Shown piece by piece: positions 40,853-49,099 of a stretch of DNA of 64,000 bases (position 1 is the stretch's first letter; the number at the start of each line of letters is the position of its first letter). A model generated the notes under the pieces. It had not been told where the DNA came from, ran no database searches, and worked only from the letters and a program-made list of their open reading frames with translations. Location of the stretch: positions 1,165,856 through 1,229,855 of the forward strand of contig NZ_CH724131.1 in NCBI RefSeq assembly GCF_000152725.1, read 5' to 3'. The position numbers and the translations under genes were made by a program. The stretch comes from Pseudooceanicola batsensis HTCC2597. GTDB lineage: Bacteria; Pseudomonadota; Alphaproteobacteria; Rhodobacterales; Rhodobacteraceae.

Positions 40853-41278
40853 ATGCAACCGGAATGGATCATGGGCCTGATCGGCGGACTGCTGATCGGC
40901 CTGGCGGGGGCCGTGCTGCTGCTGGGCAATGGCAGGATCATGGGCGCCAGCGGCATCATCGGCGGGCTCGTCGATGGCAGCGGCCACGGCGACCGATGGA
41001 CCCGCATCGCCTTTCTCGCCGGGGCCTTCCTGGCCCCGCTTGTGCTCATGGGCGTGGTCGGCACGCCCGAGACCCGGGCCACCGAGAACCTCCTCGTGCT
41101 GGTGGCGGCGGGGCTTCTGGTGGGCACCGGAACCCGCATCGCCAATGGCTGCACTTCGGGTCATGGTGTCTGCGGCATCTCGCGCTTCTCGCTGCGCGGC
41201 ATCGTCGCGACCGTCTTCTACATCCTGGCGGGGGGTCTCACGATCGCCCTCTTCCGCCACGTACTGGGGGTGATCTGA
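40853..41278 (+). CDS. YeeE/YedE family sulfur-compound transporter, first half
   Basis: 141 residues with four hydrophobic segments. The family motif GTRIANGCTSGHGVCGISR contains the paired cysteines thought to pass sulfur species through the membrane in the YeeE thiosulfate channel. Starts with IMGLIGGLLIGLAGAVLLL. In this two-gene form (as with PmpA/PmpB) each gene encodes half of the channel. It lies 60 bp after the MBL gene, and its stop overlaps the next start by one base. Confidence 0.92.
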   Translation: MQPEWIMGLIGGLLIGLAGAVLLLGNGRIMGASGIIGGLVDGSGHGDRWTRIAFLAGAFLAPLVLMGVVGTPETRATENLLVLVAAGLLVGTGTRIANGCTSGHGVCGISRFSLRGIVATVFYILAGGLTIALFRHVLGVI

Positions 41279-41712
41279 TGCGCCTGCTTCTCGCGTTGCT
41301 GTCCGGGGCCCTTTTCGGGGCCGGGCTCTATATTTCGGGCATGACCGACACGACCCGGGTGCAGGGCTGGCTCGACGTCTTCGGCAACTGGGATCCCACG
41401 CTCGCCTTCGTCATGGGCGGCGCGATCCTCCCGATGACACTGGCCTGGCGGCTGACACGGGTGGCCGGCCGACCCGTCGCGGGCGGGCAGTTTCCCGCCG
41501 CGCCGATGCCGGAACTGGACCGGCGGCTGATCCTCGGCTCGACCCTCTTCGGCATGGGCTGGGGACTGGCCGGCCTCTGCCCCGGCCCCGCCATCGCCTC
41601 GCTCGGCTTCGGCGGGATCTCCGGCATCGTCTTCCTTGCGGCGATGCTGCTGGGCATGATGGTCGCGCCGGGCCTCAAGGCGCGTCTGGACAGCCCGGTG
41701 CCGGCGGAATAA
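41278..41712 (+). CDS. YeeE/YedE family protein, second half (DUF6691 type)
   Basis: 144 residues from the ATG at 41278, which shares a base with the upstream stop (TGATG). Four membrane segments are predicted. The conserved motif GMGWGLAGLCPGPAIASLG carries the single channel cysteine typical of the second half-transporter. ALFGAGLYISGMTDTTRVQG near the N-terminus is also family-typical. Together with the preceding gene it should form a complete membrane path for thiosulfate, sulfite or another sulfur compound. Confidence 0.92.
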   Translation: MRLLLALLSGALFGAGLYISGMTDTTRVQGWLDVFGNWDPTLAFVMGGAILPMTLAWRLTRVAGRPVAGGQFPAAPMPELDRRLILGSTLFGMGWGLAGLCPGPAIASLGFGGISGIVFLAAMLLGMMVAPGLKARLDSPVPAE

Positions 41713-41721
41713 GGCTGGATC

Positions 41722-42141
41722 ATGGATATTCGTCAGGTCACCCCCCGCTACAGCGTCTCGCCGCAGATCGCGCCCGAGGACATGGAGGCGATCCGCGCCG
41801 CCGGTTTCACCACCGTCATCTGCAACCGCCCCGACGCCGAGAACCCGCCTGAATGGCAGGCCGCGGCAATGGAAAAGGCCGCGCGGGACGCCGGTCTGGA
41901 GTTCGTGGATATCCCGCTGACGCACCAGACGATGACGCCCGAGAACATCGGCCGCCAGACCGAAGCGATCGAGGGGGCCGCCGGTCCCGTGCTGGCCTAT
42001 TGCGCTTCGGGCACCCGCTGCACCGTGATCTGGTCGCTCGGCCGGGCTGCCGAGGGGATGCCGGCGGACGAGATCCTCGCTACCGCCGGCAAGGCAGGCT
42101 ACGATCTCTCGGGCCTGCGCCCGCGGCTGGAACAGGGCTGA
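41722..42141 (+). CDS. DUF442 / TIGR01244 sulfurtransferase-phosphatase domain protein
   Basis: 139 residues forming a stand-alone DUF442 domain with a cysteine-phosphatase-like active loop, LAYCASGTRCTVIWSL (Cys near residue 94, CxxGxR). N-terminal PRYSVSPQIAPEDMEAIRAA is family-typical. In Blh proteins of Agrobacterium and Xylella this domain is fused in front of the MBL domain and acts as a rhodanese-like sulfurtransferase. Here the two halves are separate genes flanking the YeeE/YedE pair, nine bases after the last of them. The active site is intact. Confidence 0.9.
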   Translation: MDIRQVTPRYSVSPQIAPEDMEAIRAAGFTTVICNRPDAENPPEWQAAAMEKAARDAGLEFVDIPLTHQTMTPENIGRQTEAIEGAAGPVLAYCASGTRCTVIWSLGRAAEGMPADEILATAGKAGYDLSGLRPRLEQG

Positions 42142-42644
42142 CCCCGACCGCTTCCGGGCAGGTCGGTCTACTTGACCCCGCAATCGAAACCACCTCCGCG
42201 GCCTCCGGTGCCCCATCCGACACCACGGCCCCCTCGGCAGAGGGTCCGGAGGCGGATCGGACCGGGGCAGCGCCGCGCACCGCCCAAAACGGCGTAACGA
42301 CCGGCGGAGCCGGTTCCGGGGTCAGGCGACGGGAACCGGGCGGTGGCTTCGACCGGCCGGTCTGCCTCGCCCACGACCGGCGGCGCGCCCGGTGCGACGC
42401 GCCAATGCGGCCGGCTCGGCACCGGGCCACTGCTCGCGCCCGGCAAGGGCAAGGGAACCGCTCGAAGGACACCCGGACCATTCATCCGGCGAAGCGTTCG
42501 CAGCCCCTGACCGGCGGGGTGACACCGCGCACGCGCCGTCCTTTTCCCCATGATGTGCAATCGCGATGAGCACCCCTACGATTGTCTCACCGCAATCACT
42601 CTAGCCGCAGGGAGTTGCCATTCCGTTACCGCGTCACGGTACCC
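42142..42644. other. 503 bp between convergent genes, no gene seen
   Basis: GC-rich sequence without a credible coding frame, terminator with a T run, or known repeat. It separates the sulfur operon from the histidine kinase gene, which converges on it. Confidence 0.55.
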
Positions 42645-45326
42645 CTACTGCGCCGCCATCGCGTCCCGAAGCGGCAGGGTAAGGCGGAAGGCCGCGCCCT
42701 GCTGCCCCGGAAGATAGGTGATCGACCCGCCGAGGCGCACCATGATCTCGCGGCAGATCGCCAGCCCCAGCCCGGCCCCGCCGGCCTGCTGGTGGCCGAT
42801 CCGGCTGAATTTCTCGAAGATCATGTCCTGCGCATCGGCCGCCACACCGGTTCCGTTGTCGGTAAAATCGACGATCAGCAGCCCCTCCATCTCGCGGGCC
42901 GCGATGGTCAGGACCGGCGTCCGGGCGTCGCAGTATTTCTGCGCATTGGCAATCAGGTTGATGAAGACCTGCGCCAGCCGGTCCCGGTCGGTCGCGATCT
43001 CGGTCTCGAGCGCGCCGCCCGTCTGGATGGTCAGCCGGCCGCGATCCACGCCGGAGGCCGCGATGGCATGATCGAGGATCGGACGCAGGCGGCCCGGCGC
43101 GATGTTCATCCGCACCTGTCCGTTCTCCAGCACCGACAGATCCAGCAGGTCGTCCAGCAGCCGGGTCAGCCGCACGGCCTCGCCATGGATGATGTCGGCG
43201 TATTTCGTCTTTTCCGCCGCATCCAGCGTATCGGTGTCCCGCAGGATCTCGGAAAACGCGCGGATCGAGGTCATCGGCGTCCGCAGTTCGTGGCTGATCT
43301 GCGACAGGAACGCATCCTTCTGCACCGACAGCGCGGTCAGCTTCTCGTTCGCCGCCCGCAGCTGCCGCGCGGTGCGGGCCAGTTCATCCGACTTCGCCTC
43401 CAGCTGGCTTGAATGCTCCATGATCTGCGCCGTCTCGTCCGCCACGGCGAGAAGGTCCTCGACCGAGACATTGGCGCCGCCGGTGATCTGCCCGATCATC
43501 GCGTGCGCCGTCGCCGCCCCGACCGAGCCTGACAGCTCCCGTTCGAGCATCTGGAGGAAATCCGACGTCGGCTCCGGCAGGTAGCCCTGCAACCCCTGCG
43601 CCCGCGCCGCCTGCCGGAACAGCGCCTGCGCCTCGGTCGCGCCGAGGATGCGCTGCGCCATGATCATCAGATCCTCGCTTTGCGCCATGCCGCCCGACCA
43701 GCCGCGCGTCGCGGCGCTGTGGTCGAAGATGTTGACGAACTGCGCGCCCTGCAACCGCTCCATCGGGGTCGGAAAGGTCGCGAGCGATGCCATCACGAAG
43801 ACCACCGTGTTCAGCAGCAGCGACCAGAAGACCCCGTGCACCAGCGAGTCCAGCCCGACGATGCCGAACAGCGCGTAGGGCCGCAGCCAGCCCAGGCCGA
43901 AGGGGCCTTCGGTCATCGTTCCCGAGCTCAGGATCATGTCCGGCCCGAAGCTCGGCAGGAACAGGCACCACAGCCAGATCAGCCCCCCGACGATCAGCCC
44001 CGCCAGCGCGCCGATCCGGTTCGCGCCGCGCCAGAACAGCCCGCCCAGCAACGCCGGCAGGAACTGTGCCACCCCCGAGAACGAGATCAGGCCGATGGCC
44101 GCCAGCGCGGCGCCACCGCCCGAGATCCTGTAGTAGAGATAGCCGAGCGCGAGCACCCCGATGATCGACAGGCGCCGCGCCAGGATGACCACGTACCGCA
44201 CATCCCCCGAGACCATCGCCCCACCCGCCTGCCGCGACAGCCAGATCGGCATGACGATATGGTTCGACACCATGGTGGACAGCGCGATCGAGGCCACGAT
44301 CACCATCGAGGTCGCCGATGAAAAGCCGCCGATGAAGGAGAAGAGCGCCAGGTTGCTCCTGCCCTCGGCCAGCGGCAGCGACAGGACGAAGAGATCCGGG
44401 TTCGCCCCCGCCGGCAGCACATCGAGCCCCATGACCGCGATCGGCACCACGAAGAGGCTCATCAGCATGAGGTAGAGCGGAAAGGCCCAGGCGGCGGTGC
44501 GCAGGTGGCCCTCCTCTTCGTTCTCGACCACCATGACCTGGAACATCCGCGGCAGGCAGAGAAAGGCCGCCGCGGACAGCGCCGAGAGCGCCAGCCACCG
44601 GTCCGGCACGACGTGCCACTCTCCCAGCGGCGAGGCGTCGATCCGGGCCAGCGTCTCGCCGATGCCGCCGCCGATGCCCCAGACCACGAAGACCCCGACG
44701 GCCAGCAGCGCGAAGAGCTTGACCACCGCCTCGACGGCGATCGCCATCACCACGCCATGGTGCCGTTCGTTGGCATCCAGGTTGCGCGTCCCGAAGAGCA
44801 CGGTGAAGAAGGCCAGCCCTGCCGCCACCCAGAACGCCGTCGAGTTCTGGTCGGGCAGCGGCCGCGCCGTCGCATCCGCCTGCGAAAAGCTCGCCACCGA
44901 CAGCGTCACGGATTGCAGCTGAAGGGCGATATAGGGCGTCGTCCCCACCACGGCGAGCAGCGTGACCAGCACGGCCAGCAGCGTCGACTTGCCATAGCGG
45001 GACGAAATCAGGTCGGCGACCGATGTGATGTTCTGGCTGCGCCCGATCCGCACCAGCTTGCGGACCGCCCAGAACCATCCCACCATGACCAGAGAGGGCC
45101 CGATGTAGATCGTCAGGTACTCCATCCCCGACCGCGCCGCGTAGCCGACCGCGCCGTAGAAGGTCCAGGCCGTGCAGTAGATCGACAGCGACAGCGTATA
45201 GACCAGGGGCGAGCGCAGCCAGGCCGCCCGCCCCCGCAGCGCAGCCCGCTCGGCGCCGAAGGCAACGAGGAACAGCACGGCTACGTAGCCAAGGCAGACG
45301 GCGATCAGCAGGTTGAGCGAGACCAT
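42645..45326 (-). CDS. SLC5 transporter-type sensor histidine kinase with STAC domain (CrbS-like)
   Basis: 893 residues. Residues ~1-500 form a sodium:solute symporter-like domain with about 13 helices (YTLSLSIYCTAWTFYGAVGY; FSFIGGFSSATSMVIVASIA). A STAC-type linker (MAQSEDLMIMAQRILGATEA) and a coiled segment follow. The kinase core has the H-box SQISHELRTPMTSIRAF, N-box FINLIANAQKY, and G-boxes DNGTGVAA and GGAGLGLAI. This is the architecture of CrbS/CbrA-type kinases; CrbS controls acetyl-CoA synthetase in several gammaproteobacteria. Here acs is about 8 kb away in the divergent unit. The start overlaps the stop of the preceding small gene by one base (TGATG). Confidence 0.93.
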   Translation of the reverse strand: MVSLNLLIAVCLGYVAVLFLVAFGAERAALRGRAAWLRSPLVYTLSLSIYCTAWTFYGAVGYAARSGMEYLTIYIGPSLVMVGWFWAVRKLVRIGRSQNITSVADLISSRYGKSTLLAVLVTLLAVVGTTPYIALQLQSVTLSVASFSQADATARPLPDQNSTAFWVAAGLAFFTVLFGTRNLDANERHHGVVMAIAVEAVVKLFALLAVGVFVVWGIGGGIGETLARIDASPLGEWHVVPDRWLALSALSAAAFLCLPRMFQVMVVENEEEGHLRTAAWAFPLYLMLMSLFVVPIAVMGLDVLPAGANPDLFVLSLPLAEGRSNLALFSFIGGFSSATSMVIVASIALSTMVSNHIVMPIWLSRQAGGAMVSGDVRYVVILARRLSIIGVLALGYLYYRISGGGAALAAIGLISFSGVAQFLPALLGGLFWRGANRIGALAGLIVGGLIWLWCLFLPSFGPDMILSSGTMTEGPFGLGWLRPYALFGIVGLDSLVHGVFWSLLLNTVVFVMASLATFPTPMERLQGAQFVNIFDHSAATRGWSGGMAQSEDLMIMAQRILGATEAQALFRQAARAQGLQGYLPEPTSDFLQMLERELSGSVGAATAHAMIGQITGGANVSVEDLLAVADETAQIMEHSSQLEAKSDELARTARQLRAANEKLTALSVQKDAFLSQISHELRTPMTSIRAFSEILRDTDTLDAAEKTKYADIIHGEAVRLTRLLDDLLDLSVLENGQVRMNIAPGRLRPILDHAIAASGVDRGRLTIQTGGALETEIATDRDRLAQVFINLIANAQKYCDARTPVLTIAAREMEGLLIVDFTDNGTGVAADAQDMIFEKFSRIGHQQAGGAGLGLAICREIMVRLGGSITYLPGQQGAAFRLTLPLRDAMAAQ

Positions 45327-45628
45327 CAGTCCCCCCGGGCCGGGTCGCCGGCCTCGGCGGGCGGCTCCTCGCGCGTGGCGGCGTCGAATGTCGGGTCGAG
45401 CCAGTGCGACAGCAGGGCCGCCAGCACCGTCAGCAGCGTCCACACGCCGAAGATGTAGATCATCGCCACCGAGGTGGGCGGTGTTCCCGCCTCACCCGCA
45501 CGCGGCCAGAGCAGCGGCAGCGCCATCAGGATCGCGCCCAGCACCGGCATCAGCCGCGCCGCATCCGCAAGGCGGCGCTGGCGGTAGCTTACCCGCCCGA
45601 GGAACAGGGGACCGCGCCTCTCGCTCAT
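45326..45628 (-). CDS. small two-helix membrane protein of the sensory operon
   Basis: 100 residues from the ATG at 45628. A basic N-terminus (SERRGPLFLGRVSYRQRRL) precedes two membrane helices (ARLMPVLGAILMALPLLWP and VAMIYIFGVWTLLTVLAALL) and an acidic tail. No family name comes to mind. Its start overlaps the response-regulator stop by four bases (ATGA), and its stop overlaps the kinase start by one base. It must be made with them and probably assembles with the transporter-like kinase. Similar small proteins accompany some SLC5-type carriers such as ActP (YjcH-like), which is a loose analogy only. Confidence 0.8.
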   Translation of the reverse strand: MSERRGPLFLGRVSYRQRRLADAARLMPVLGAILMALPLLWPRAGEAGTPPTSVAMIYIFGVWTLLTVLAALLSHWLDPTFDAATREEPPAEAGDPARGD

Positions 45629-45993
45629 GGGCGGACGAGCGCGTTGGCCGCCTCCAGCACCTCGGCGTTGGAAAACGGCTTGGCCATGAAGCGGCTCGCG
45701 CCGAGCGCGGCCGCCATCTCGCGGTCCTGCGCCTGCCCCCGCGCGGTCAGCATCAGCACCGGAAGGTCCGCCGTCCCCGCCCCGGCGCGCAGGTCGCGCA
45801 GGATGTCGAACCCTGAGCGCCCGGGCAGCATGACATCGAGTATGACGAGATCCGGCTTGCGCGTCTCGATGGCCCCCACGGCATCGACACCGTTGGAATG
45901 GGTGGCCACGCGCCATCCGTCGCGCGACAGGATGAAACCGATCGCCTCGATGATGTTGGGCTCGTCCTCGATCAAGAGAACCGTTCTATCCAT
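45625..45993 (-). CDS. single-domain response regulator (REC only)
   Basis: 122 residues from the ATG at 45993 (GGTGGGAGGGGG upstream), just one CheY-like receiver. The acidic pocket LLIEDEPNI, the phosphoacceptor Asp near residue 53 in LVILDVMLPG, the Thr/Ser position LMLTARGQ and the conserved Lys in RFMAKPFSN are all present. There is no output domain, so it must act through a partner protein. It is the first gene of the coupled REC, small protein and kinase set and lies 84 bp downstream of the XRE regulator gene. Confidence 0.93.
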   Translation of the reverse strand: MDRTVLLIEDEPNIIEAIGFILSRDGWRVATHSNGVDAVGAIETRKPDLVILDVMLPGRSGFDILRDLRAGAGTADLPVLMLTARGQAQDREMAAALGASRFMAKPFSNAEVLEAANALVRP

Positions 45994-46077
45994 CCCGCCC
46001 CCTCCCACGGTACGGATCGCCGGCAGGCCGGTCGGATGTGAAGCCTGCCCGATGATCACGCGCGTGTCAAAGCCCCG

Positions 46078-47406
46078 TCACGCCCCGCGCGCCATGATCG
46101 AGGGCTCGCGCCGCGAGGCGCAGGTCTCGCGCGGGCAGATCCGGCAGGTCACGCCGACGCGAGGGGGCTCTTCCTCGTCGTGGTCCGCGGGCCAGATCAG
46201 CATATGCGCGCGCAGCCCCGGGTCGGCATCCGCACGCAGCGCCTGGTCCGGCTCGGCCACGGCATGGGTGAGGAACGTCCCCTCGCTGCGCCCGGCAAGC
46301 CGGAGGCGCTGCCGGATCGGGAACATCGGCCGCGTGAAGGCGGCGAAGAGCGGCCACAGCGGGCAGGCCGCCCCGTAACGCGGCAGGGAGAACCCGGCGG
46401 CCTCGCGCCGGTAGAGCAGCGTGCCCGAGGCATCGGCGATGACGAGCCCGGGCGCCGCCGGCAGCAGGCGGTCCTGCAGATCGTCCGGCAGGGCGACGAG
46501 CCGCCGCATCACGAGGCCGGGCGACACGCCCAGATGCTCTGCGAGCACCGTGGGATCCGGCCCCTCCCGTCCCGCCGCGTCCTCCGGAAGAGCGTCCAGC
46601 GCCTCGGCCAGGCGCTCCAGCGGCAGCCGCGCCGCATCCGTCGCGATCCGGCCCACCCGGTCCCGCGCGAGGGCCCGGGCCGCCGTGGTGCCGAAATCGA
46701 CCTCCGCCAGCACCTCCTCAGGTCGCCCGCCCGCCTCGAGCGCCGGGAAGCTGTGGCCGGCCGCGTCCAGGAAGGCGTCGACCTCGTCCTGGGGCGAATT
46801 CAGCGTGACCTCCCGCCGCTGCCCGGCGTCGAGTTCGTCCACCAGGCGCTGCGCCCCCTCGGCCAGGCGCGCGCTGTCTTCGTGGATGTTGCGGTGGAAC
46901 CGATCGCGCCATTCCGGTTCGATCTCGCGGGTCTCCACCAGGATCGACGCCGAGGAATGGATCGCCGTCACGGTCGAGAGCACTTCGTGGAGAGAGGCCG
47001 CCAGGTGCGGGTCGTGCGCCAGCCGATCGGTCAGCGCCTCGACAGCCTGCTCCAGCCGTCCGATCCGGGCGTTCTGATCCGCGACCAGCCGCGCCCATCC
47101 CGGAAAGCGCCCCGCGAATTCGTCCGCCGTCTCCACCTCGGCCCCGGCCGTGGGCTGCGCGGCCGAAGCCTCGCGCAGCGTGGCGACAAGCGCCGCCTCG
47201 GCCCCTTCTGAGAGGTGTACCGGCTCGACGCCCAGCACGGCGGCGATGTCCAGCAGCAGCTTGCCGCCGATTCTGCGCCGGTTGTGTTCGATCAGATTGA
47301 GGTAGGAAGCCGAGATCCCCACCTTCCGCGCGAGATCGGCCTGCCGCATCGCCACCATGGTGCGCCGCTCGCGGATGCGGCTTCCGATCAATCCCGACCC
47401 CGGCAT
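46078..47406 (-). CDS. XRE family regulator with ScfR-like C-terminal domain
   Basis: 442 residues. The N-terminal helix-turn-helix (about residues 12-66) contains RQADLARKVGISASYLNLIE. Next is an unusual segment near residues 143-195, SLHEVLSTVTAIHSSASIL then EDSARLAEGAQRLVDEL, which resembles the two-helix dimerisation domain of histidine kinases. The C-terminal part (about 330-440) matches DUF2083 of short-chain fatty acyl regulators, with ACPLWPLF and the cysteine pattern CRICPRETCASRREPSI. The ImmA/IrrE HExxH motif is not seen. RamB/ScfR relatives control acetate and propionate genes. The position, divergent from the HAAT transporter and acs and upstream of the sensory operon, fits such a role. 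Confidence 0.85.
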   Translation of the reverse strand: MPGSGLIGSRIRERRTMVAMRQADLARKVGISASYLNLIEHNRRRIGGKLLLDIAAVLGVEPVHLSEGAEAALVATLREASAAQPTAGAEVETADEFAGRFPGWARLVADQNARIGRLEQAVEALTDRLAHDPHLAASLHEVLSTVTAIHSSASILVETREIEPEWRDRFHRNIHEDSARLAEGAQRLVDELDAGQRREVTLNSPQDEVDAFLDAAGHSFPALEAGGRPEEVLAEVDFGTTAARALARDRVGRIATDAARLPLERLAEALDALPEDAAGREGPDPTVLAEHLGVSPGLVMRRLVALPDDLQDRLLPAAPGLVIADASGTLLYRREAAGFSLPRYGAACPLWPLFAAFTRPMFPIRQRLRLAGRSEGTFLTHAVAEPDQALRADADPGLRAHMLIWPADHDEEEPPRVGVTCRICPRETCASRREPSIMARGA

Positions 47407-47571
47407 GGCATTTCCCCTGCCGTTTCAACGGCTTTCTGCAGTGCGAAATAATTTCTTTACAGAACCTACCACGACCCTGTGCATTTGTTTACAAAAAAAT
47501 TCAGCGTTTCAAACAGGTTGTTGCCCGGTTTACGCGGCGTCTGTCATAACATCTTTGCACAATAGTGCCGA

Positions 47572-47596
47572 CGGGCCCGCAGAGGAGGCGGGCCCG
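47572..47596 (+). promoter_or_regulatory. hairpin in the leader of the HAAT transporter operon
   Basis: CGGGCCCGC (47572-47580) and GCGGGCCCG (47588-47596) form a perfect 9-bp stem with a seven-base loop, ending 14 bp before the ribosome-binding site GGAGG. It may stabilise the messenger. The divergent region 47430-47550 is A/T-rich, with TTTAC repeated at 47456, 47488 and 47529; it is the likely shared control region of the XRE gene and the transporter. Confidence 0.55.
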
Positions 47597-47621
47597 CATC
47601 CAAATAATCGGGAGGATACTC

Positions 47622-48968
47622 ATGACCAAACCGACTCTGTCGCGTCGTGGCGTACTCAAGACCGGCGCTGCCGCCGGTGTGGGTCTCGCGCTGCCGACCT
47701 ACCTGTCCGCCGCCAGCCACTCCGGCTTTACCAACGCCCCCCAGGGCGACACCGTGACCCTCGGTTTCAACGTGCCCCAGTCCGGCCCCTACGCGGATGA
47801 GGGCGCCGACGAACTGCGCGCCTACCAGCTGGCCGTCGAGCACCTGAACGGTGAAGGCGACGGCGGCATGATGAACACCTTCAGCTCGCAGGTGCTCGAA
47901 GGCAACGGCATCATGGGCAAGAAGGTCGAATACGTCACCGGCGACACCCAGACCAAATCCGACGCCGCCCGCGCCTCGGCCAAGTCGATGATCGAAAAGG
48001 ACGGCGCGGTCATGATCACCGGCGGCTCGTCCTCGGGCGTGGCCATCGCGGTGCAGGGCCTCTGCCAGGAGGCGGGCGTCATCTTCATGTCCGGCCTGAC
48101 CCATTCGAACGACACCACCGGCAAGGACAAGAAGGCCAACGGCTTCCGTCACTTCTTCAACGGCTACATGTCCGGCGCGGCTCTCGCCCCGGTGCTTGCC
48201 GCGCAGTACGGCGAAGATCGCAAGGCGTATCACCTGACGGCCGACTACACCTGGGGCTGGACGCAGCAGGAATCGATCGCCGCCGCCACCGAGGCGCTCG
48301 GCTGGACCACGGTCGAGAACGTGCTGACGCCGCTCGCCGCCACGGACTTCTCGTCCTATATCGCCCCGGTCCTGAACTCGGGCGCCGACGTGCTGGTGCT
48401 GAACCACTACGGCGGCAACATGGTCAACTCGCTGACCAACGCCGTTCAGTTCGGCCTGCGGGAAAAGATGGTCGACGGCAAGCAGTTCGAGATCGTCGTC
48501 CCGCTCTTCTCTCGCCTGATGGCACGGGGCGCGGGCGAGAACGTCAAGGGCATCCTGGGCTCGACGAACTGGCACTGGTCGCTGCAGGACGAGGCCTCGC
48601 AGGCCTTCGTCAAGTCCTTCGGCACCAAGTACGGTTTCCCGCCGTCCCAGGCCGCGCACACCTGCTATGTGCAGACGCTGCTCTATGCGGACGCCGTGGC
48701 ACGGGCCGGGTCGTTCAACCCCTGCGCCGTGGTCGAGGCCCTGGAAGGCTTCGAATTCGACGGGCTGGGCAACGGCCCGACCCTCTACCGCGCCGAGGAC
48801 CACCAGTGCTTCAAGGACGTCCTGGTCGTGCGCGGCAAGGAGAACCCGACCTCGGAATTCGACCTTCTCGAAGTGGTCGAGGTCACGCCGCGGGCTCAGG
48901 TCGAGTACGCACCCGATCACCCGATGTTCGCCGGCGGCAACCTCGGGCAGTGCAACCCGGGCGCCTGA
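47622..48968 (+). CDS. HAAT-type ABC transporter substrate-binding protein
   Basis: 448 residues from the ATG at 47622 with GGAGG seven bases upstream. A full Tat motif SRRGVLK and hydrophobic stretch (GAAAGVGLALPTYLSAA) form the signal peptide. The mature protein is a type I periplasmic fold of the Peripla_BP_6 (LivJ/AmiC/UrtA) family: GDTVTLGFNVPQSGPYADEG, DGAVMITGGSSSGVAIAVQ, KAYHLTADYTWGWTQQES and GADVLVLNHYGGNMV. Ligands in this family range from branched-chain amino acids to amides, urea and aromatic or short-chain acids. It is the first gene of an operon ending near acs, so a C2-C4 carboxylate or a precursor is an attractive guess. Confidence 0.9.
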   Translation: MTKPTLSRRGVLKTGAAAGVGLALPTYLSAASHSGFTNAPQGDTVTLGFNVPQSGPYADEGADELRAYQLAVEHLNGEGDGGMMNTFSSQVLEGNGIMGKKVEYVTGDTQTKSDAARASAKSMIEKDGAVMITGGSSSGVAIAVQGLCQEAGVIFMSGLTHSNDTTGKDKKANGFRHFFNGYMSGAALAPVLAAQYGEDRKAYHLTADYTWGWTQQESIAAATEALGWTTVENVLTPLAATDFSSYIAPVLNSGADVLVLNHYGGNMVNSLTNAVQFGLREKMVDGKQFEIVVPLFSRLMARGAGENVKGILGSTNWHWSLQDEASQAFVKSFGTKYGFPPSQAAHTCYVQTLLYADAVARAGSFNPCAVVEALEGFEFDGLGNGPTLYRAEDHQCFKDVLVVRGKENPTSEFDLLEVVEVTPRAQVEYAPDHPMFAGGNLGQCNPGA

Positions 48969-48975
48969 CGCTCCC

Positions 48976-49002
48976 GCAGGGTGGGTTTCAGACCCACCCT
49001 GC
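48976..49002 (+). terminator. intercistronic hairpin after the binding-protein gene
   Basis: GCAGGGTGGGT-TTCAG-ACCCACCCTGC is a perfect 11-bp stem eight bases after the binding-protein stop. It has no T run, so it more likely stabilises the upstream messenger or attenuates read-through, giving an excess of binding protein over permease. Confidence 0.75.
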
Positions 49003-49099
49003 ATTCCGCACGCAGTCTCCGCAGTCGCGGCGGACCGGAACCGGCCTGAGAAACCGGACCGGATACATGCATTCAAAACGCCAGATCTAGGTGGGGTCC

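Noticed and set aside
42142..42644. Possible small gene or riboswitch between the sulfur operon and the kinase
   Set aside because: No frame with coding character and no conserved riboswitch core recognised.
46078..47406. Considered as an ImmA/IrrE metallopeptidase-type regulator
   Set aside because: No HExxH motif could be found; only the XRE, DHp-like and DUF2083-like parts are supported.
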